From contig DAOUBF010000043.1 of the NCBI GenBank assembly GCA_034432795.1, positions 1 through 47,599 of the forward strand: DNA of 47,599 nt. Reading direction: 5' to 3'. The position numbers were made by a program, and so were the translations under genes. Below, in pieces: positions 7,865 through 15,948 of this stretch. The stretch is from DAOUBF01 sp034432795 (GTDB lineage: Bacteria; Chloroflexota; Anaerolineae; DSLN01). The notes under the pieces were generated by a model, which was not told the DNA's origin, ran no database searches, and worked only from the letters and a program-made list of their open reading frames with translations. How positions within the stretch are numbered: the stretch's first letter is position 1; every line of letters starts with the position of its first letter.

Positions 7865-7919
7865 ATTCTAGCCGTTGATCCTGAGGCTAAGCTGAGGGAT
7901 AACTGAGCCTTGACTGAGG
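7865..7919 (-). promoter_or_regulatory. copA promoter: -10 hexamer plus four 11-bp regulator repeats (box A)
   Basis: On the minus strand TAGAAT (7870-7865) fits a -10 element and no good -35 is present. Starting 10 bp upstream are four direct repeats, read on the plus strand as CTGAGG at 7881, CTGAGG at 7892, CTGAGC at 7903 and CTGAGG at 7914: exactly 11 bp apart. Direct repeats of about 11 bp ending about 10 bp before the -10 are the hallmark of PhoB/OmpR-family activators, which replace the -35. The likely regulator is the one encoded at 18324-18998. It would drive the copA operon. Confidence 0.85.
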
Positions 7920-7957
7920 GATTAGGGCTACAGGCAGGGGGGGGACCTCTCCCCCGG

Positions 7958-7980
7958 CCCCTCCCCTCTCAGGGGAGGGG
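7958..7980. repeat. CCCCTCCCCT/AGGGGAGGGG dispersed palindrome
   Basis: Perfect 10-bp arms CCCCTCCCCT and AGGGGAGGGG around a CTC loop. The same arms with loop ATC occur at 22462-22484, and related GC-rich palindromes at 29170-29250 and inside a gene at 29580-29618. This is a dispersed element rather than a terminator, since no U-tract follows. Confidence 0.75.
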
Positions 7981-7988
7981 GGAAGCGA

Positions 7989-8036
7989 TGCAGGCCGCCA
8001 CTGTCGGGCGGGCGGCACCCAGGGTGGCGGCCTGCA
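7989..8036. repeat. 13-bp inverted repeat between the ccm and copA operons
   Basis: Perfect arms TGCAGGCCGCCAC (7989-8001) and GTGGCGGCCTGCA (8024-8036) enclose 22 bases. It lies 32 bp past the stop of the last ccm-operon gene and before the copA promoter. It could end ccm transcription, although no T-run follows, or block read-through into copA. Confidence 0.55.
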
Positions 8037-8067
8037 GGTGAGCGGGGGGGGTTGAGCCGCCTTTGTC

Positions 8068-8526
8068 TTACCCCTGCTCGCCCTTACCAACAGGTGCACC
8101 GCACTCACTACAGAAGCGGTCGCCGGGGCGCAAGCTTGCGCCGCACTGGGTGCAGAAGCGGGCCTCGGGCCGAACCGCAGCGGACGAACCCGTCAGCCGG
8201 TGGCGGCTGCGGCGTGCCTGCACCTCGGCCTCAATCTGGGCTTCTATCTCGGAACGGTAACGATCATCCGCCTCAATTACGGCGGCGGCCTCCGCCAGCA
8301 GCGCCACACGCAAGGCGGCGTAATCTTCGTCGGTCACTTTCCCGATCTTATGGTCAAAATCCAGGTCGCGTAGCGCCAGCAGGACCTGTTCGCGCTTATC
8401 AGCGACCGCCGTCCGTCCATTGTCCGTTGTCCGTCCGTCGTCCACCCTCCTCAGCAGCGGCCCGACTACAAAGGGGATCGTCAGGATCAGCAGGGCAAGC
8501 CCGATGAGAATAGTCGTGATAGTCAT
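8068..8526 (-). CDS. CcmI-like anchored protein with C-terminal double zinc ribbon
   Basis: A 152-aa protein with an N-terminal membrane helix (about 4-24), a charged helical stretch with the CcmI-like core REQVLLALRDLDFDHKIGKVTDEDY, and two C-terminal CxxC pairs (FCTQCGASL, FCSECGAPV) forming a zinc ribbon. The helical part matches the N-terminal section of CcmI, the apocytochrome chaperone, and the gene follows ccmH as expected. The zinc ribbon in place of TPR repeats is a pattern of non-proteobacterial Ccm loci. Residues about 29-40 (DDGRTTDNGRTA) are encoded by a GACGGA-type simple repeat, apparently an in-frame insertion in the linker. Confidence 0.75.
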   Translation of the reverse strand: MTITTILIGLALLILTIPFVVGPLLRRVDDGRTTDNGRTAVADKREQVLLALRDLDFDHKIGKVTDEDYAALRVALLAEAAAVIEADDRYRSEIEAQIEAEVQARRSRHRLTGSSAAVRPEARFCTQCGASLRPGDRFCSECGAPVGKGEQG

Positions 8527-8563
8527 AGAGAGGCCCTCTCTCTTGTCACGCCGGCAGCGTGCC

Positions 8564-9085
8564 CTACGAGATGTCGTTTAACTCCTTTTCAATACGCGCC
8601 AACGTCTCAGGCGAGACCTGAGGCGGTGGGGATGGACCGATGCGGGCCTGGCGAGCCATGGCCCAACTGCGTAGCACTTGCCAGATGACCACCAACCCGA
8701 TGATGACAGCCATCACGGGCAGCACCCAAACCAGGGACGAGAACCCCTGTCGCCTCGGTTCAGCCAACACCCGTTCGCCGTACTGCGTAACGAAGTAGTT
8801 GATGATCTGATCTTCGCTCCAGCCCGCTGCGAGTTGGTCTTTGATCTGCGCCCGCCAGTCCTGGCAGGCCTTGGTCTCACACACGTCCAGCGGGGTGTTG
8901 GGACACACCGGGCAATACAACTTCTTGGCGATCTGGTTGACCTGATCCGCGGTGGGGGAGGTGTTATCCCCACTTTGTGCGCGCACTGGGGTAGCCAGGT
9001 GGAAGCTCACGCTGACGGCCACCAGCAAGGCCAGGATAAGTCCACTCCTTCGCTTACGCTCAGGATGACATTTCCTCCAATTCAT
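8564..9085 (-). CDS. ccmH: Cytochrome c maturation protein CcmH/NrfF
   Basis: A 173-aa protein with a signal peptide, the redox motif LYCPVCPNTPLDVCETKAC, the typical three-helix block (QDWRAQIKDQLAAGWSEDQI, FVTQYGERVLAEP) and a C-terminal membrane helix. CcmH reduces the CxxCH cysteines of apocytochrome c before heme ligation outside the membrane. Two Cys pairs are present where E. coli CcmH has one. The start overlaps the ccmF stop (ATGA). Residues 6-14 (CHPERKRRS) are encoded by a common dispersed repeat (CATCCTGAGCG-type) that appears to have become part of the signal peptide's n-region. Confidence 0.9.
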   Translation of the reverse strand: MNWRKCHPERKRRSGLILALLVAVSVSFHLATPVRAQSGDNTSPTADQVNQIAKKLYCPVCPNTPLDVCETKACQDWRAQIKDQLAAGWSEDQIINYFVTQYGERVLAEPRRQGFSSLVWVLPVMAVIIGLVVIWQVLRSWAMARQARIGPSPPPQVSPETLARIEKELNDIS

Positions 9086-11199
9086 GCGATCACCTCCTGC
9101 CCCCGCGCCGTCTCCTTCGCTGTTCCTTCGCCTGGCTCACTCAGGGCAGGCCCTGCGGCAGTGAGCACATAGGAGGCTTCACGCCGTCCCAGCGCAGGCG
9201 TCCAGGCGGCGATAATCGTCCCCAGGATAAGGGCCATGCCGCCAACCCAAAGCCAGTTGATCAGAGGGTTAATGTAGAGTTTGAAGGTTGTGGCATCGTA
9301 GCCGATGTTTTCCCAGCCGACCAGGAGAAGATAGACGTCTGCACCGAGCGTAGAATACACGGCTGGCACGGTTACCGGCTGCTGCTGGACCACGAAGAAA
9401 TCACGGCGAGGGTTCAGTATTTGGATGAACTGCCCATCTCGGTACAGGCTGAGGGAGGCCTCCAGCACCTCGCGCCCGTCAGAGCCGGGATACTGGCGCA
9501 GGCCCTCAAAGCGCAGGCTGTAGCCTCCTAGCGTCATCACCTCACCCTGCGCCAGTGTCGCCTGCGTCTCCTGCTTGAAAAACGCGTCCCCGATCACACC
9601 CAGCGCCATCATGACGATGCCGAGATGGACGATATAGCCTCCATAACGGCGGTGGTTGCGGCCGATCAGATGCCACAGTGCTGTGAAGGGATTCTCCCCC
9701 CGGCTGTCCATGCGCGCCTGGACACCCTTCCAGAATTCGGCCAGGATGGCGAGCGCGACGAAGGACACCAGCCACAGCCCGATCCAGGCAGCCGGATGTT
9801 CGCGGTGAGGGAGGCTCCAGGCCACGCTGATCAGGAGCGAGAGGATAAAGGGGATCAGCATGGCCCTGCCGAGCGCCCTGGCCGCCTGCTTACGCCAGGC
9901 GAACAGGGGGGCAATCCCCATCAGGAGCAGCAGCGCAAAGAACAACGGCCCCGTCACCTTCTTAAAGTACGGCGGGCCGACGGTCAGCTTCGTCCCGGTC
10001 ACCAGTTCGGAAATCATGGGGAAGATGGTCCCCAGGAAGACGGTGAAGGTGATGCCCAGAAAGAGCAGGTTCTGCAGCAGGAAGGCGGCTTCGCGTGAGA
10101 GCATACTCTCCAGTTCGTGCTCCGCCCGGAGCGTGTCGCGCCGCCTGAAGAGGAGCGACATGGAACCGAGGAAGGTCAGGCCGATGAACAGGAAGAAGGT
10201 CGGCCCCAGCGCACTTTTGGCGAAGGCATGGACCGAGCTGATCACACCGGTGCGGGTGATGAACGTGCCGAAGAGGACGAGCGCATAGGTCAGGATGATC
10301 AGGACCATGTTCCAGACCTTGAGCATACCGCGCTTCTCCTGGATCATGACCGAGTGCAGGAAGGCGGTGCCGGTCAGCCAGGGCATAAGCATGGCGTTCT
10401 CCACCGGGTCCCAGCCCCAAAAGCCGCCCCACCCCAGGACATCATAGGCCCAGCGCCCGCCCAGGATCAGGCCCATGCTGAGGAAGACCCAGGCAAACAG
10501 GGTCCAACGGCGGGTGGTACGGATCCACTCGTCGTGACGTGACGTGCCGGTGATGAGCGCGGCCATGGCGAAGGCGTAGGGGATGACGAAGCCGGTGAAG
10601 CCCAGGTAGGTCGTTGGCGGGTGGCCGATCATCCCGAAGTGGCGCAAGAGCGGGTTCAGGCCGTTGCCATCCTGAGGCACGAAAGCCATCGTGTTGGGCG
10701 GCTGGAATACACCTGTCACTAACGTATCCTCAACCAGGTCGTGCCACTGGCGCTCAAAGGGGTTGGTGATGAACAGCGTAAGCCCAATGAAGAAGGTGGT
10801 GGTGAGCATCGCCACGGCGATTACATAGGGCATCAACTCGCGGTCACGCTGCCACTTGCGCAGGGTGACGGCGGTGACGAACCCGGCCATGAGCCAGGCC
10901 CAGAACAGCACCGATCCCTGCAACCCGCCCCACAGCGCTGTCACACGCAGAAAGGGTGACATCGCCCGGCTGGAGACGTTGGCCACATAGGCCAGGCGGA
11001 AATCCAGTGTCAACAGCGCATAGGCGATGGCGATGACGGCGATGGTCAATAGCGGGAAGACAAGCAAGGCGGCGTTGCGCGCACTCTCTACGTATGCCCA
11101 GGGCCCGCGCCAGCCGCCCCAGGCTGAAGCGACGCTGGCATACACAGCGAGCAGAAAGGCAACGATGAGGGCAGCCAGACCGGCTTCATTCATCACCAT
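9082..11199 (-). CDS. ccmF: Heme lyase CcmF
   Basis: A 705-aa protein with about 14 membrane helices. The WWD-type heme-handling motif GGFWGWDPVENA is clear, followed by the His-containing FLHS segment, and a periplasmic beta domain lies near the C-terminus (TLGGYSLRFEGL...). CcmF attaches heme covalently to CxxCH on the outer face of the membrane. It is slightly longer than E. coli CcmF. The ATG at 11199 was chosen because GGGAG lies 5 bases upstream; a GTG at 11205 is also open. It sits between the ccmG-like gene and ccmH. ccmA, B, C and E are not in the window. Confidence 0.95.
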   Translation of the reverse strand: MVMNEAGLAALIVAFLLAVYASVASAWGGWRGPWAYVESARNAALLVFPLLTIAVIAIAYALLTLDFRLAYVANVSSRAMSPFLRVTALWGGLQGSVLFWAWLMAGFVTAVTLRKWQRDRELMPYVIAVAMLTTTFFIGLTLFITNPFERQWHDLVEDTLVTGVFQPPNTMAFVPQDGNGLNPLLRHFGMIGHPPTTYLGFTGFVIPYAFAMAALITGTSRHDEWIRTTRRWTLFAWVFLSMGLILGGRWAYDVLGWGGFWGWDPVENAMLMPWLTGTAFLHSVMIQEKRGMLKVWNMVLIILTYALVLFGTFITRTGVISSVHAFAKSALGPTFFLFIGLTFLGSMSLLFRRRDTLRAEHELESMLSREAAFLLQNLLFLGITFTVFLGTIFPMISELVTGTKLTVGPPYFKKVTGPLFFALLLLMGIAPLFAWRKQAARALGRAMLIPFILSLLISVAWSLPHREHPAAWIGLWLVSFVALAILAEFWKGVQARMDSRGENPFTALWHLIGRNHRRYGGYIVHLGIVMMALGVIGDAFFKQETQATLAQGEVMTLGGYSLRFEGLRQYPGSDGREVLEASLSLYRDGQFIQILNPRRDFFVVQQQPVTVPAVYSTLGADVYLLLVGWENIGYDATTFKLYINPLINWLWVGGMALILGTIIAAWTPALGRREASYVLTAAGPALSEPGEGTAKETARGQEVIA

Positions 11200-11217
11200 G
11201 CGCACTCCCTTTTCTGA

Positions 11218-11874
11218 CTAATTCCCTGGATACGGCTCAGCCAGCAGCGCTTCAATGCGCTCATCCAACTTGGGTGGATAGAAAGGCCCGATCTGCACCG
11301 GTGGGCGCAATGTGCCATCCCTGGCAACGAAGAACGTCTCCGGCACACCCTGAATGCGGTACGCCTGAGAGATACGCGTGCCGACATCCGGGCCGTTTAT
11401 GTATGTGATGTCAAACTCCTTGATATAGGCGAGCGCCTCCTTCTCAGTATCTACCCAGTCCACACCGATGAAGACCACCCCTTTGTCTTTGTACTTGCGC
11501 CAGGTGGCTTCCAGGTAGGCAGCCTCCTCACGGCAAGGTGGACACCAGGAGGCCCAGAAGTTGATCACCACGACCTGGCCACGCAGTTGGCTCAGCGTAA
11601 CGGTCCGCCCATCGTAACCGGTCAGGGTGAAGTCGGGGGCCAGGCCCGACGAGCGCGGCCCGGAGTTGGCCTGGACCAGCCCCCAGCCGAGCAGTCCCAG
11701 CAGGGTCAGCACCAACACATAAGCCAGCAGCCTGCCGCCCCGGCCCAGCCAGCGCAGACGAGCTAAACGCCCGGCCGCTGCACGCCTGTAGGACCGAGCT
11801 GTGGGGGTCTCCTGAACCGGCTCTACTCGCCTCAACTCCTCTGACCACCCGGCTAATCCGTTAGTACCTTCCAT
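11218..11874 (-). CDS. TlpA/CcmG-like membrane-anchored thioredoxin
   Basis: A 218-aa protein: a cytosolic arm of about 48 residues, one membrane helix (about 49-68), and an extracytoplasmic thioredoxin domain of the TlpA/ResA/CcmG class with FWASWCPPC (Cys111, Cys114), the GVPETFF cis-Pro loop and a C-terminal helix. In Ccm systems this protein reduces CcmH or apocytochrome, using electrons from CcdA; a CcdA-like protein is encoded at 1556. ATG follows AGGAGG by 7 bases. It lies 12 bp before ccmF. Confidence 0.9.
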   Translation of the reverse strand: MEGTNGLAGWSEELRRVEPVQETPTARSYRRAAAGRLARLRWLGRGGRLLAYVLVLTLLGLLGWGLVQANSGPRSSGLAPDFTLTGYDGRTVTLSQLRGQVVVINFWASWCPPCREEAAYLEATWRKYKDKGVVFIGVDWVDTEKEALAYIKEFDITYINGPDVGTRISQAYRIQGVPETFFVARDGTLRPPVQIGPFYPPKLDERIEALLAEPYPGN

Positions 11875-11923
11875 AGTCGCCCTCCTGTTGGCTGTTTAGG
11901 CCATCGTGCCATGTGCTTCCTTG

Positions 11924-12445
11924 TCATGGGTAGAACGCCAAAGTTTCCTTGAGCGCCTGTTCGGCGATTTGGGGATCGGCGGCGAGCCAGATGACCAACG
12001 TACCTGATTGGAAGGTGAAGTGCTTCTGGCCCAGGCCGTCCAGTTCGTAGAGGATACGCCCCCCCTCCTGCCGCTCGGCGACTAGCGTAAAAGGGGAGTT
12101 CCCCTTCGCGAGCCTGTCGCGCATAGCCTGGAGCATCTCAGTCGCGATCAGATGGATAGGCGTACCCGAAACCCACAGGGTCGCCTGTCCACGCCCCCCA
12201 TAGAGGCCCACTGCGCCGGAGGTCAACGCAAAGGATTTGCCGTGTAAGCGCGCGATTTCGGCGATGGCTTCACCGCCGTAGGAGGCCGAGACCAGCGGCA
12301 ATTCGGCCAGTGACGGGGGCAGTGCCGCAGGGGCAGGGTGGGCCAGGGCTGCGGCGTAGCGCCAATAGCCCAGTGTAGCCATGAGGATGAGGACGCCGAG
12401 CGCAATCAGGATGGGTGGACCGAAGCGACGTTGCGCTCTCAGCAT
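11924..12445 (-). CDS. Membrane-anchored protein of unknown function in ccm operon
   Basis: A 173-aa protein with one N-terminal membrane helix (about 9-28) and an external domain of mixed alpha/beta character, without Cys and with only two or three His. Features include a GGYGGRGQATLWVSG-like glycine-rich strand and YELDGLGQKHFTFQSGTLVIWLAADP near the C-terminus. I do not recognise the family. Its ATG overlaps the stop of the upstream gene, so it is cotranslated with the Cys-rich exported protein at 12439 and then with the Ccm genes. A role in copper or cytochrome handling outside the cell is possible from context only. Confidence 0.65.
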   Translation of the reverse strand: MLRAQRRFGPPILIALGVLILMATLGYWRYAAALAHPAPAALPPSLAELPLVSASYGGEAIAEIARLHGKSFALTSGAVGLYGGRGQATLWVSGTPIHLIATEMLQAMRDRLAKGNSPFTLVAERQEGGRILYELDGLGQKHFTFQSGTLVIWLAADPQIAEQALKETLAFYP

Positions 12446-12978
12446 ATGCCCTTCTCTTTAAGTTCCTGAAGCGCGTCGTGAATGGCCGGATCAGTCAGAG
12501 CGCGGCGCTCCATTTCGGCGGCCAGGGTCTCTTTGGGATACATGTACGCGACCCAGCGCCGGATTTCGGCCTGGGTGTCGGCGCGGGGGCTGCCAGTGTT
12601 GAGCAAGCGTTTGGCCAGGCCATACAGGGCCACGTGGTGGCCGCAGGCGCAGTTCCTGGATTCGTCCGCCGAGGCTTGGGTGAAGGCACAACAGGGCAGC
12701 GTAAAATCCAGCGCCTCAAAGTCACCCGCCCACGCCGAAGCGACAACGTAACTGCGGCCCCATTCGCTGAGCGTGGCATAGCCCGCCAGGTTGAACGCCA
12801 CTCCATAACTCGTGGGAGAGCCCTCCGCCGGGATGATCTCGCGGCGCACTTGCTCCAGGATCCCAAGCGCGGTCAATCTGGACACCGCCGGGATGGGATC
12901 GTTCGCGGAAGCCGTAAGTAGAGAGGCTAGAGCTATCAAGAACAGGGAAGTGAACACCACACTCTTAAGAGATGTCAT
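12439..12978 (-). CDS. Exported Cys/His-rich protein, first gene of the ccm operon
   Basis: A 179-aa protein with a signal peptide (about 1-25) and an alpha-helical mature part. Metal-type motifs are LPCCAFTQ, then NCACGHHVALYG, and a C-terminal Cys (KEKGIC). Five or six cysteines and paired histidines on an exported protein under a copper-type promoter suggest copper binding. The CxCGHH segment recalls PCYCGC-type exported proteins but the match is too weak to assign. It is followed with a short overlap by the 11924 gene. Its 5' leader is about 165 nt from the predicted promoter. Confidence 0.7.
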   Translation of the reverse strand: MTSLKSVVFTSLFLIALASLLTASANDPIPAVSRLTALGILEQVRREIIPAEGSPTSYGVAFNLAGYATLSEWGRSYVVASAWAGDFEALDFTLPCCAFTQASADESRNCACGHHVALYGLAKRLLNTGSPRADTQAEIRRWVAYMYPKETLAAEMERRALTDPAIHDALQELKEKGIC

Positions 12979-13150
12979 GCTGAAGCCTCAAGTTAGTCGC
13001 AAGGTGGTTCACCTGTTGACAGACGACTTCCTATCGGTTTCATCTGGCTAGCGCGTTTCCCCTCATGGGACGCCTGCTGGCAGTGCGGGTAACCGCGCCC
13101 TGCTCGTTCAGCCAGTCAGCGGGGAGTGCCGGGCTTATCCTGCGGTGTCC

Positions 13151-13205
13151 ATTCTAGCAGGTGATTCTGAGGCTAAACTGAGTGTTGACTGAGGATTAGC
13201 TGAAA
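13151..13205 (-). promoter_or_regulatory. ccm-operon promoter with four 11-bp regulator repeats (box B)
   Basis: The -10 TAGAAT (13156-13151) is again followed, after 10 bp, by repeats CTGAGG at 13167, CTGAGT at 13178, CTGAGG at 13189 and CTGAAA at 13200, all 11 bp apart. The geometry is identical to that at copA. It faces the Cys-rich gene at 12978 and would place the cytochrome c maturation genes under the same regulator. The last repeat overlaps the terminator of the opposing upstream gene. Confidence 0.85.
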
Positions 13206-13256
13206 AGGCAGGCCGCAACCCCCACTATTCCGATAGCGTTGTGGTCGCGGCCTGCC
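13203..13256 (-). terminator. Intrinsic terminator after the DUF2180 gene
   Basis: Perfect 10-bp arms GGCAGGCCGC and GCGGCCTGCC separated by 30 bases, followed on the minus strand by TTTT. It would insulate the box B promoter from read-through. Confidence 0.65.
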
Positions 13257-13373
13257 CTTTGAAGAAAGGAACCTGAACGGCTGCGTGGTAATTAACCAAC
13301 TCCCTGCCTGCTGACGCTCCATCCAGTCCGCGCCCAGTACAGCGGCCTCGTCCATGATGGGGCATAGCAACGG

Positions 13374-13571
13374 TCAGGCCGTTGTCGCCGCCTGTGCGCA
13401 CCTCTGACACAAGATTTGCATGGCCGTTTCGCTCGCCCAGCCGGAGACGGCATGAACCAGGGGCACTTCACGCTCAACGAGGTGGTCTATACACACGCCC
13501 ATGCTGCAGATAGCACACACGGCGACTGCTTCCACGTCCTTACCCTGCTTGGCATGCTCGTAGCACTTCAT
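13374..13571 (-). CDS. DUF2180-like small zinc-binding protein
   Basis: A 65-aa cytosolic protein with metal ligands Cys3, His6, Cys19, Cys22, Cys27, His30, Cys55 and Cys58, arranged as two treble-clef or zinc-finger-like sites (VAVCAICSMGVCIDH; LCQRC). This matches the DUF2180 pattern of short Cys-rich proteins. The start MKCYEHAKQG was chosen because the family begins MKCY and AAGGGGGTG lies upstream; a longer frame to 13655 looks spurious. It is placed among copper-regulon genes but has no repeat box of its own. Confidence 0.8.
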   Translation of the reverse strand: MKCYEHAKQGKDVEAVAVCAICSMGVCIDHLVEREVPLVHAVSGWASETAMQILCQRCAQAATTA

Positions 13572-13658
13572 GGCTCTCACCCCCTTCCGCTTGATAGCTG
13601 TTACTGGCGATTTCAGCGTAGTACGCCGTTGCCTTCGAAGTAAGCGCCATTTCACCCG

Positions 13659-13892
13659 TTACGGCCTCCGTAAAACTACTAAGGCTTGGCAGCCAGTTTG
13701 AGACTGCGCTCTTCGTGGAATGAATGATGCGACCCACTCCACGGGCAGCACCACGCCTGCTGGCAGCGCCCACCAGGGCACGCCCCGCCGCTCAAGTTCG
13801 GCGAAGATCCACACCGCCGAGATGGTGACCTGTGAAGTACTTGGCCAGAAGATCGCCTCTGAGGTCATCAGCGCATACAGCATCGGGATCAT
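13659..13892 (-). CDS. Possible 77-aa membrane-associated protein coupled to the FAD oxidoreductase
   Basis: This frame starts with an ATG that overlaps the oxidoreductase stop (ATGA) and has AAGGA 4 bases upstream, which is why I list it. The product has hydrophobic stretches (MIPMLYALMTSEAIFW; WWALPAGVVLPVEWVASF) and an Arg-rich end. I recognise no family. It could be a genuine coupled gene or an open frame by chance. Confidence 0.4.
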   Translation of the reverse strand: MIPMLYALMTSEAIFWPSTSQVTISAVWIFAELERRGVPWWALPAGVVLPVEWVASFIPRRAQSQTGCQALVVLRRP

Positions 13893-15022
13893 GGGGTCCT
13901 TCCCATCTGTGAGGCAGAGGCCGGGGCAGGGCGTGACAGAGACCCGGGCAATGGGCTTCTGCTTCCGCTAAAAGGCGGCAGGCTGAGCGCGGCAGGATCG
14001 AATGCCCGCCAATACACGCGCATCACCGCATCAAACCGCGCCGGTGACTGCACGAACCCGGCGAGTGCCTCAATCCAGGTCATCGGCAGGCCGGGGACGA
14101 CTTTTTGCGCCGCCAGCAGAAGGCGATGAATCCAGGCATGACGGCCAACGAACGCCCGATACTCGGCCAGCGCCTGGGCCTCGGTCATGTCGCTAGCGAG
14201 CACGCGCCGCACCAGGCGGCCCACCGCCATGCCGAAGTACAGCGCCGGGCGGATGCCCTCGCCAGTGAAAGGGAGACACTGCCCGGCAGCGTCGCCGACG
14301 CGGAAGACATGCCCCGTAACCGACGGCTGGCGACGATAGGGGAAGTAGCCACCATGCCTGCCATCGGAGGGACAGGCGAATTCGGTACGGATGAAGTCAG
14401 TCAGGGTGGCGTTCAATTGGGTGTGGCCGAGATAACTGCCCAGGCCTACACGGGAGCGTGCTCCGATGGGGAACAGCCAGATGACGTGGTATGGGCGCAG
14501 GCGGCGCGGTTCATAGTAGAAATGCAAGCCATCAGCAGAAGTGGAAATGGTGGTCTCCAGCCCAAAATTCTTGCCCCTGGGCTGTGCTGCCTGCTGCTGG
14601 CCATTCGTCGCCAGGGCTGCACGCCAGCCGGTAGCGTCAATCAGAACCTCGGCCTGGAACGCACCGCGCGTGGTAAAGACCGTGTGCCCGCGATGGCCCA
14701 GGACGGAGGCGCGCAGGACCTCCGCGTCACTCTGGGCCAGCAGGCGGTTGCAAAATGTGTGGTAGTCAAAGGTGCAGAAAGGGTAGGGCAGAGGATACTC
14801 CAACGTGCGGCGGCGCAAATGCAGCACGAAGCGATCGTGCACTTGCAGCAGACTGTCCAACGTGCCCGTCGCTTCCAGCACGGCGAGCAGCGTGCCACAG
14901 GCTGAGGTCTGCACCGTACCGATGATGTGCGGTTCAACCAACAGCACGCGCTTATCATGCAACTGGGCAGCGGCTGCCAGCCCGGCGAAACTCCCTCCAG
15001 CGATAATGACGTCGTACTTCAC
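13889..15022 (-). CDS. FAD-dependent oxidoreductase, geranylgeranyl-reductase-like
   Basis: A protein of about 377 aa of the p-hydroxybenzoate hydroxylase/geranylgeranyl reductase superfamily. It has an N-terminal Rossmann motif (YDVIIAGGSFAGLAAA), an ATG-type segment (LIDATGWRAAL) and the FAD-binding VGDAAGQCLPFTGEGIRPAL. Such enzymes reduce or oxidise lipid-like substrates such as isoprenoids and quinones. The GTG at 15022 places the Rossmann strand at the N-terminus as in the family, but it lacks a clear ribosome site; a GTG at 15061 would add a segment encoded by a small palindrome. The substrate cannot be read from sequence. The link to copper may be positional only. Confidence 0.75.
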   Translation of the reverse strand: MKYDVIIAGGSFAGLAAAAQLHDKRVLLVEPHIIGTVQTSACGTLLAVLEATGTLDSLLQVHDRFVLHLRRRTLEYPLPYPFCTFDYHTFCNRLLAQSDAEVLRASVLGHRGHTVFTTRGAFQAEVLIDATGWRAALATNGQQQAAQPRGKNFGLETTISTSADGLHFYYEPRRLRPYHVIWLFPIGARSRVGLGSYLGHTQLNATLTDFIRTEFACPSDGRHGGYFPYRRQPSVTGHVFRVGDAAGQCLPFTGEGIRPALYFGMAVGRLVRRVLASDMTEAQALAEYRAFVGRHAWIHRLLLAAQKVVPGLPMTWIEALAGFVQSPARFDAVMRVYWRAFDPAALSLPPFSGSRSPLPGSLSRPAPASASQMGRTP

Positions 15023-15191
15023 GGTGGTTTCAAAGGGCCGCAGGCTCACGCCTGCGGCCACTGGTCATGTTCAATTGTCAGAAGCCATTCCCCTGTGGCC
15101 GCCCCTACGGGTTCATCCCGCTGGATGTGGGTGGCGGGCCTGGATGGCCCGGCGTTCACCCCCTGGCCGCGTCTAAAGTGGGGCAGCCATG

Positions 15192-15494
15192 TTAATGGTG
15201 CTGGCCAGCTGGCGTCATTGTCGCTGCAACTTCGGGCGTCTCACGGCTGGCAAAATAGTTGTACAGCGGGACGAACAGCACAGCCGTCAAGAACCCGCCG
15301 ATGAAACTTTCCACCAGGCCGAGGAAAAACGCCCCCCAACTGATGAAGGTGAAGCCGGGCAATAGCAACTCCCATGCTCTTTGCATCACCCACCAATTCG
15401 GGAACAACACGCCCAACAGAACATCCAGCGTGAAGACGATGGCAGTGAACACCGCCAGCGTCCACGCGACCGGCCAAAAGTGTAAGCGCTTCAT
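15192..15494 (-). CDS. DUF5676-like small membrane protein
   Basis: A 100-aa protein beginning MKRLHFWPVAWTLAVFTAIVF, with helices at about 8-28, 45-70 and 70-90. The block LLPGFTFISWGAFFLGLVESF followed by FVPLYNYF fits the DUF5676 family found near copper and other heavy-metal resistance genes. AAGGAGAG lies upstream of the ATG at 15494. It follows the SHOCT gene by about 160 bp with no obvious promoter repeat between, so it may be cotranscribed. Confidence 0.8.
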   Translation of the reverse strand: MKRLHFWPVAWTLAVFTAIVFTLDVLLGVLFPNWWVMQRAWELLLPGFTFISWGAFFLGLVESFIGGFLTAVLFVPLYNYFASRETPEVAATMTPAGQHH

Positions 15495-15656
15495 GTTGAA
15501 TCTCTCCTTTCCACTTACCGGCCCTGGCCGGCTACAAGCGATCAAACCTCACCACTTCGATCGCACTAAACGTCCGCAGCTTGCGGTCGAGCAGATACCT
15601 GCGGCGGCAGTCCACACCGCCCGATTCACTCTCCCCCGATCCGTGCTCTCGTGTGC

Positions 15657-15914
15657 TCAGAGACCCAGGTCGCGTTTCATCTCCTCAAACTGCTCTTTGC
15701 TGATCTCGCCTTTGGCATAGCGCGCTTTCAAGATGTCAAAGGGCGTCTGGCCCGACGCAGGCGGGTACATCTGCGGCTGCGACGTGGCCTGCCCCCGGCT
15801 TCCGCGCGCCAGCGTCACCACCAGCCACACTGCGCCGCCGATAATCAATACCCAGAAGGCGATCATAATCAGCACGCCAATACCCAACATCCCAAATCCT
15901 GCCCCACCCATCAT
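15657..15914 (-). CDS. SHOCT-domain small membrane protein
   Basis: An 85-aa protein with an N-terminal membrane helix (about 7-35), a Gln/Pro linker, and a C-terminal SHOCT motif: PFDILKARYAKGEISKEQFEEMKRDL. SHOCT segments are short helical hairpins thought to mediate oligomerisation or protein contact and are common in small membrane proteins of heavy-metal gene clusters. The start is near a promoter with the same -10 as the copper boxes. Confidence 0.85.
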   Translation of the reverse strand: MMGGAGFGMLGIGVLIMIAFWVLIIGGAVWLVVTLARGSRGQATSQPQMYPPASGQTPFDILKARYAKGEISKEQFEEMKRDLGL

Positions 15915-15948
15915 ATTCGTTTACCCTTTCCTTGCCTGATATGATTCA

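Noticed and set aside
7921..8060. CRISPR array or phage attachment site
   Set aside because: Repeats here are single palindromes, not regularly spaced units with unique spacers, and no integrase or cas gene is present.
13374..13655. Longer 93-aa version of the DUF2180 protein
   Set aside because: The extra N-terminus is basic low-complexity sequence; the family starts at MKCY with a ribosome site before it.
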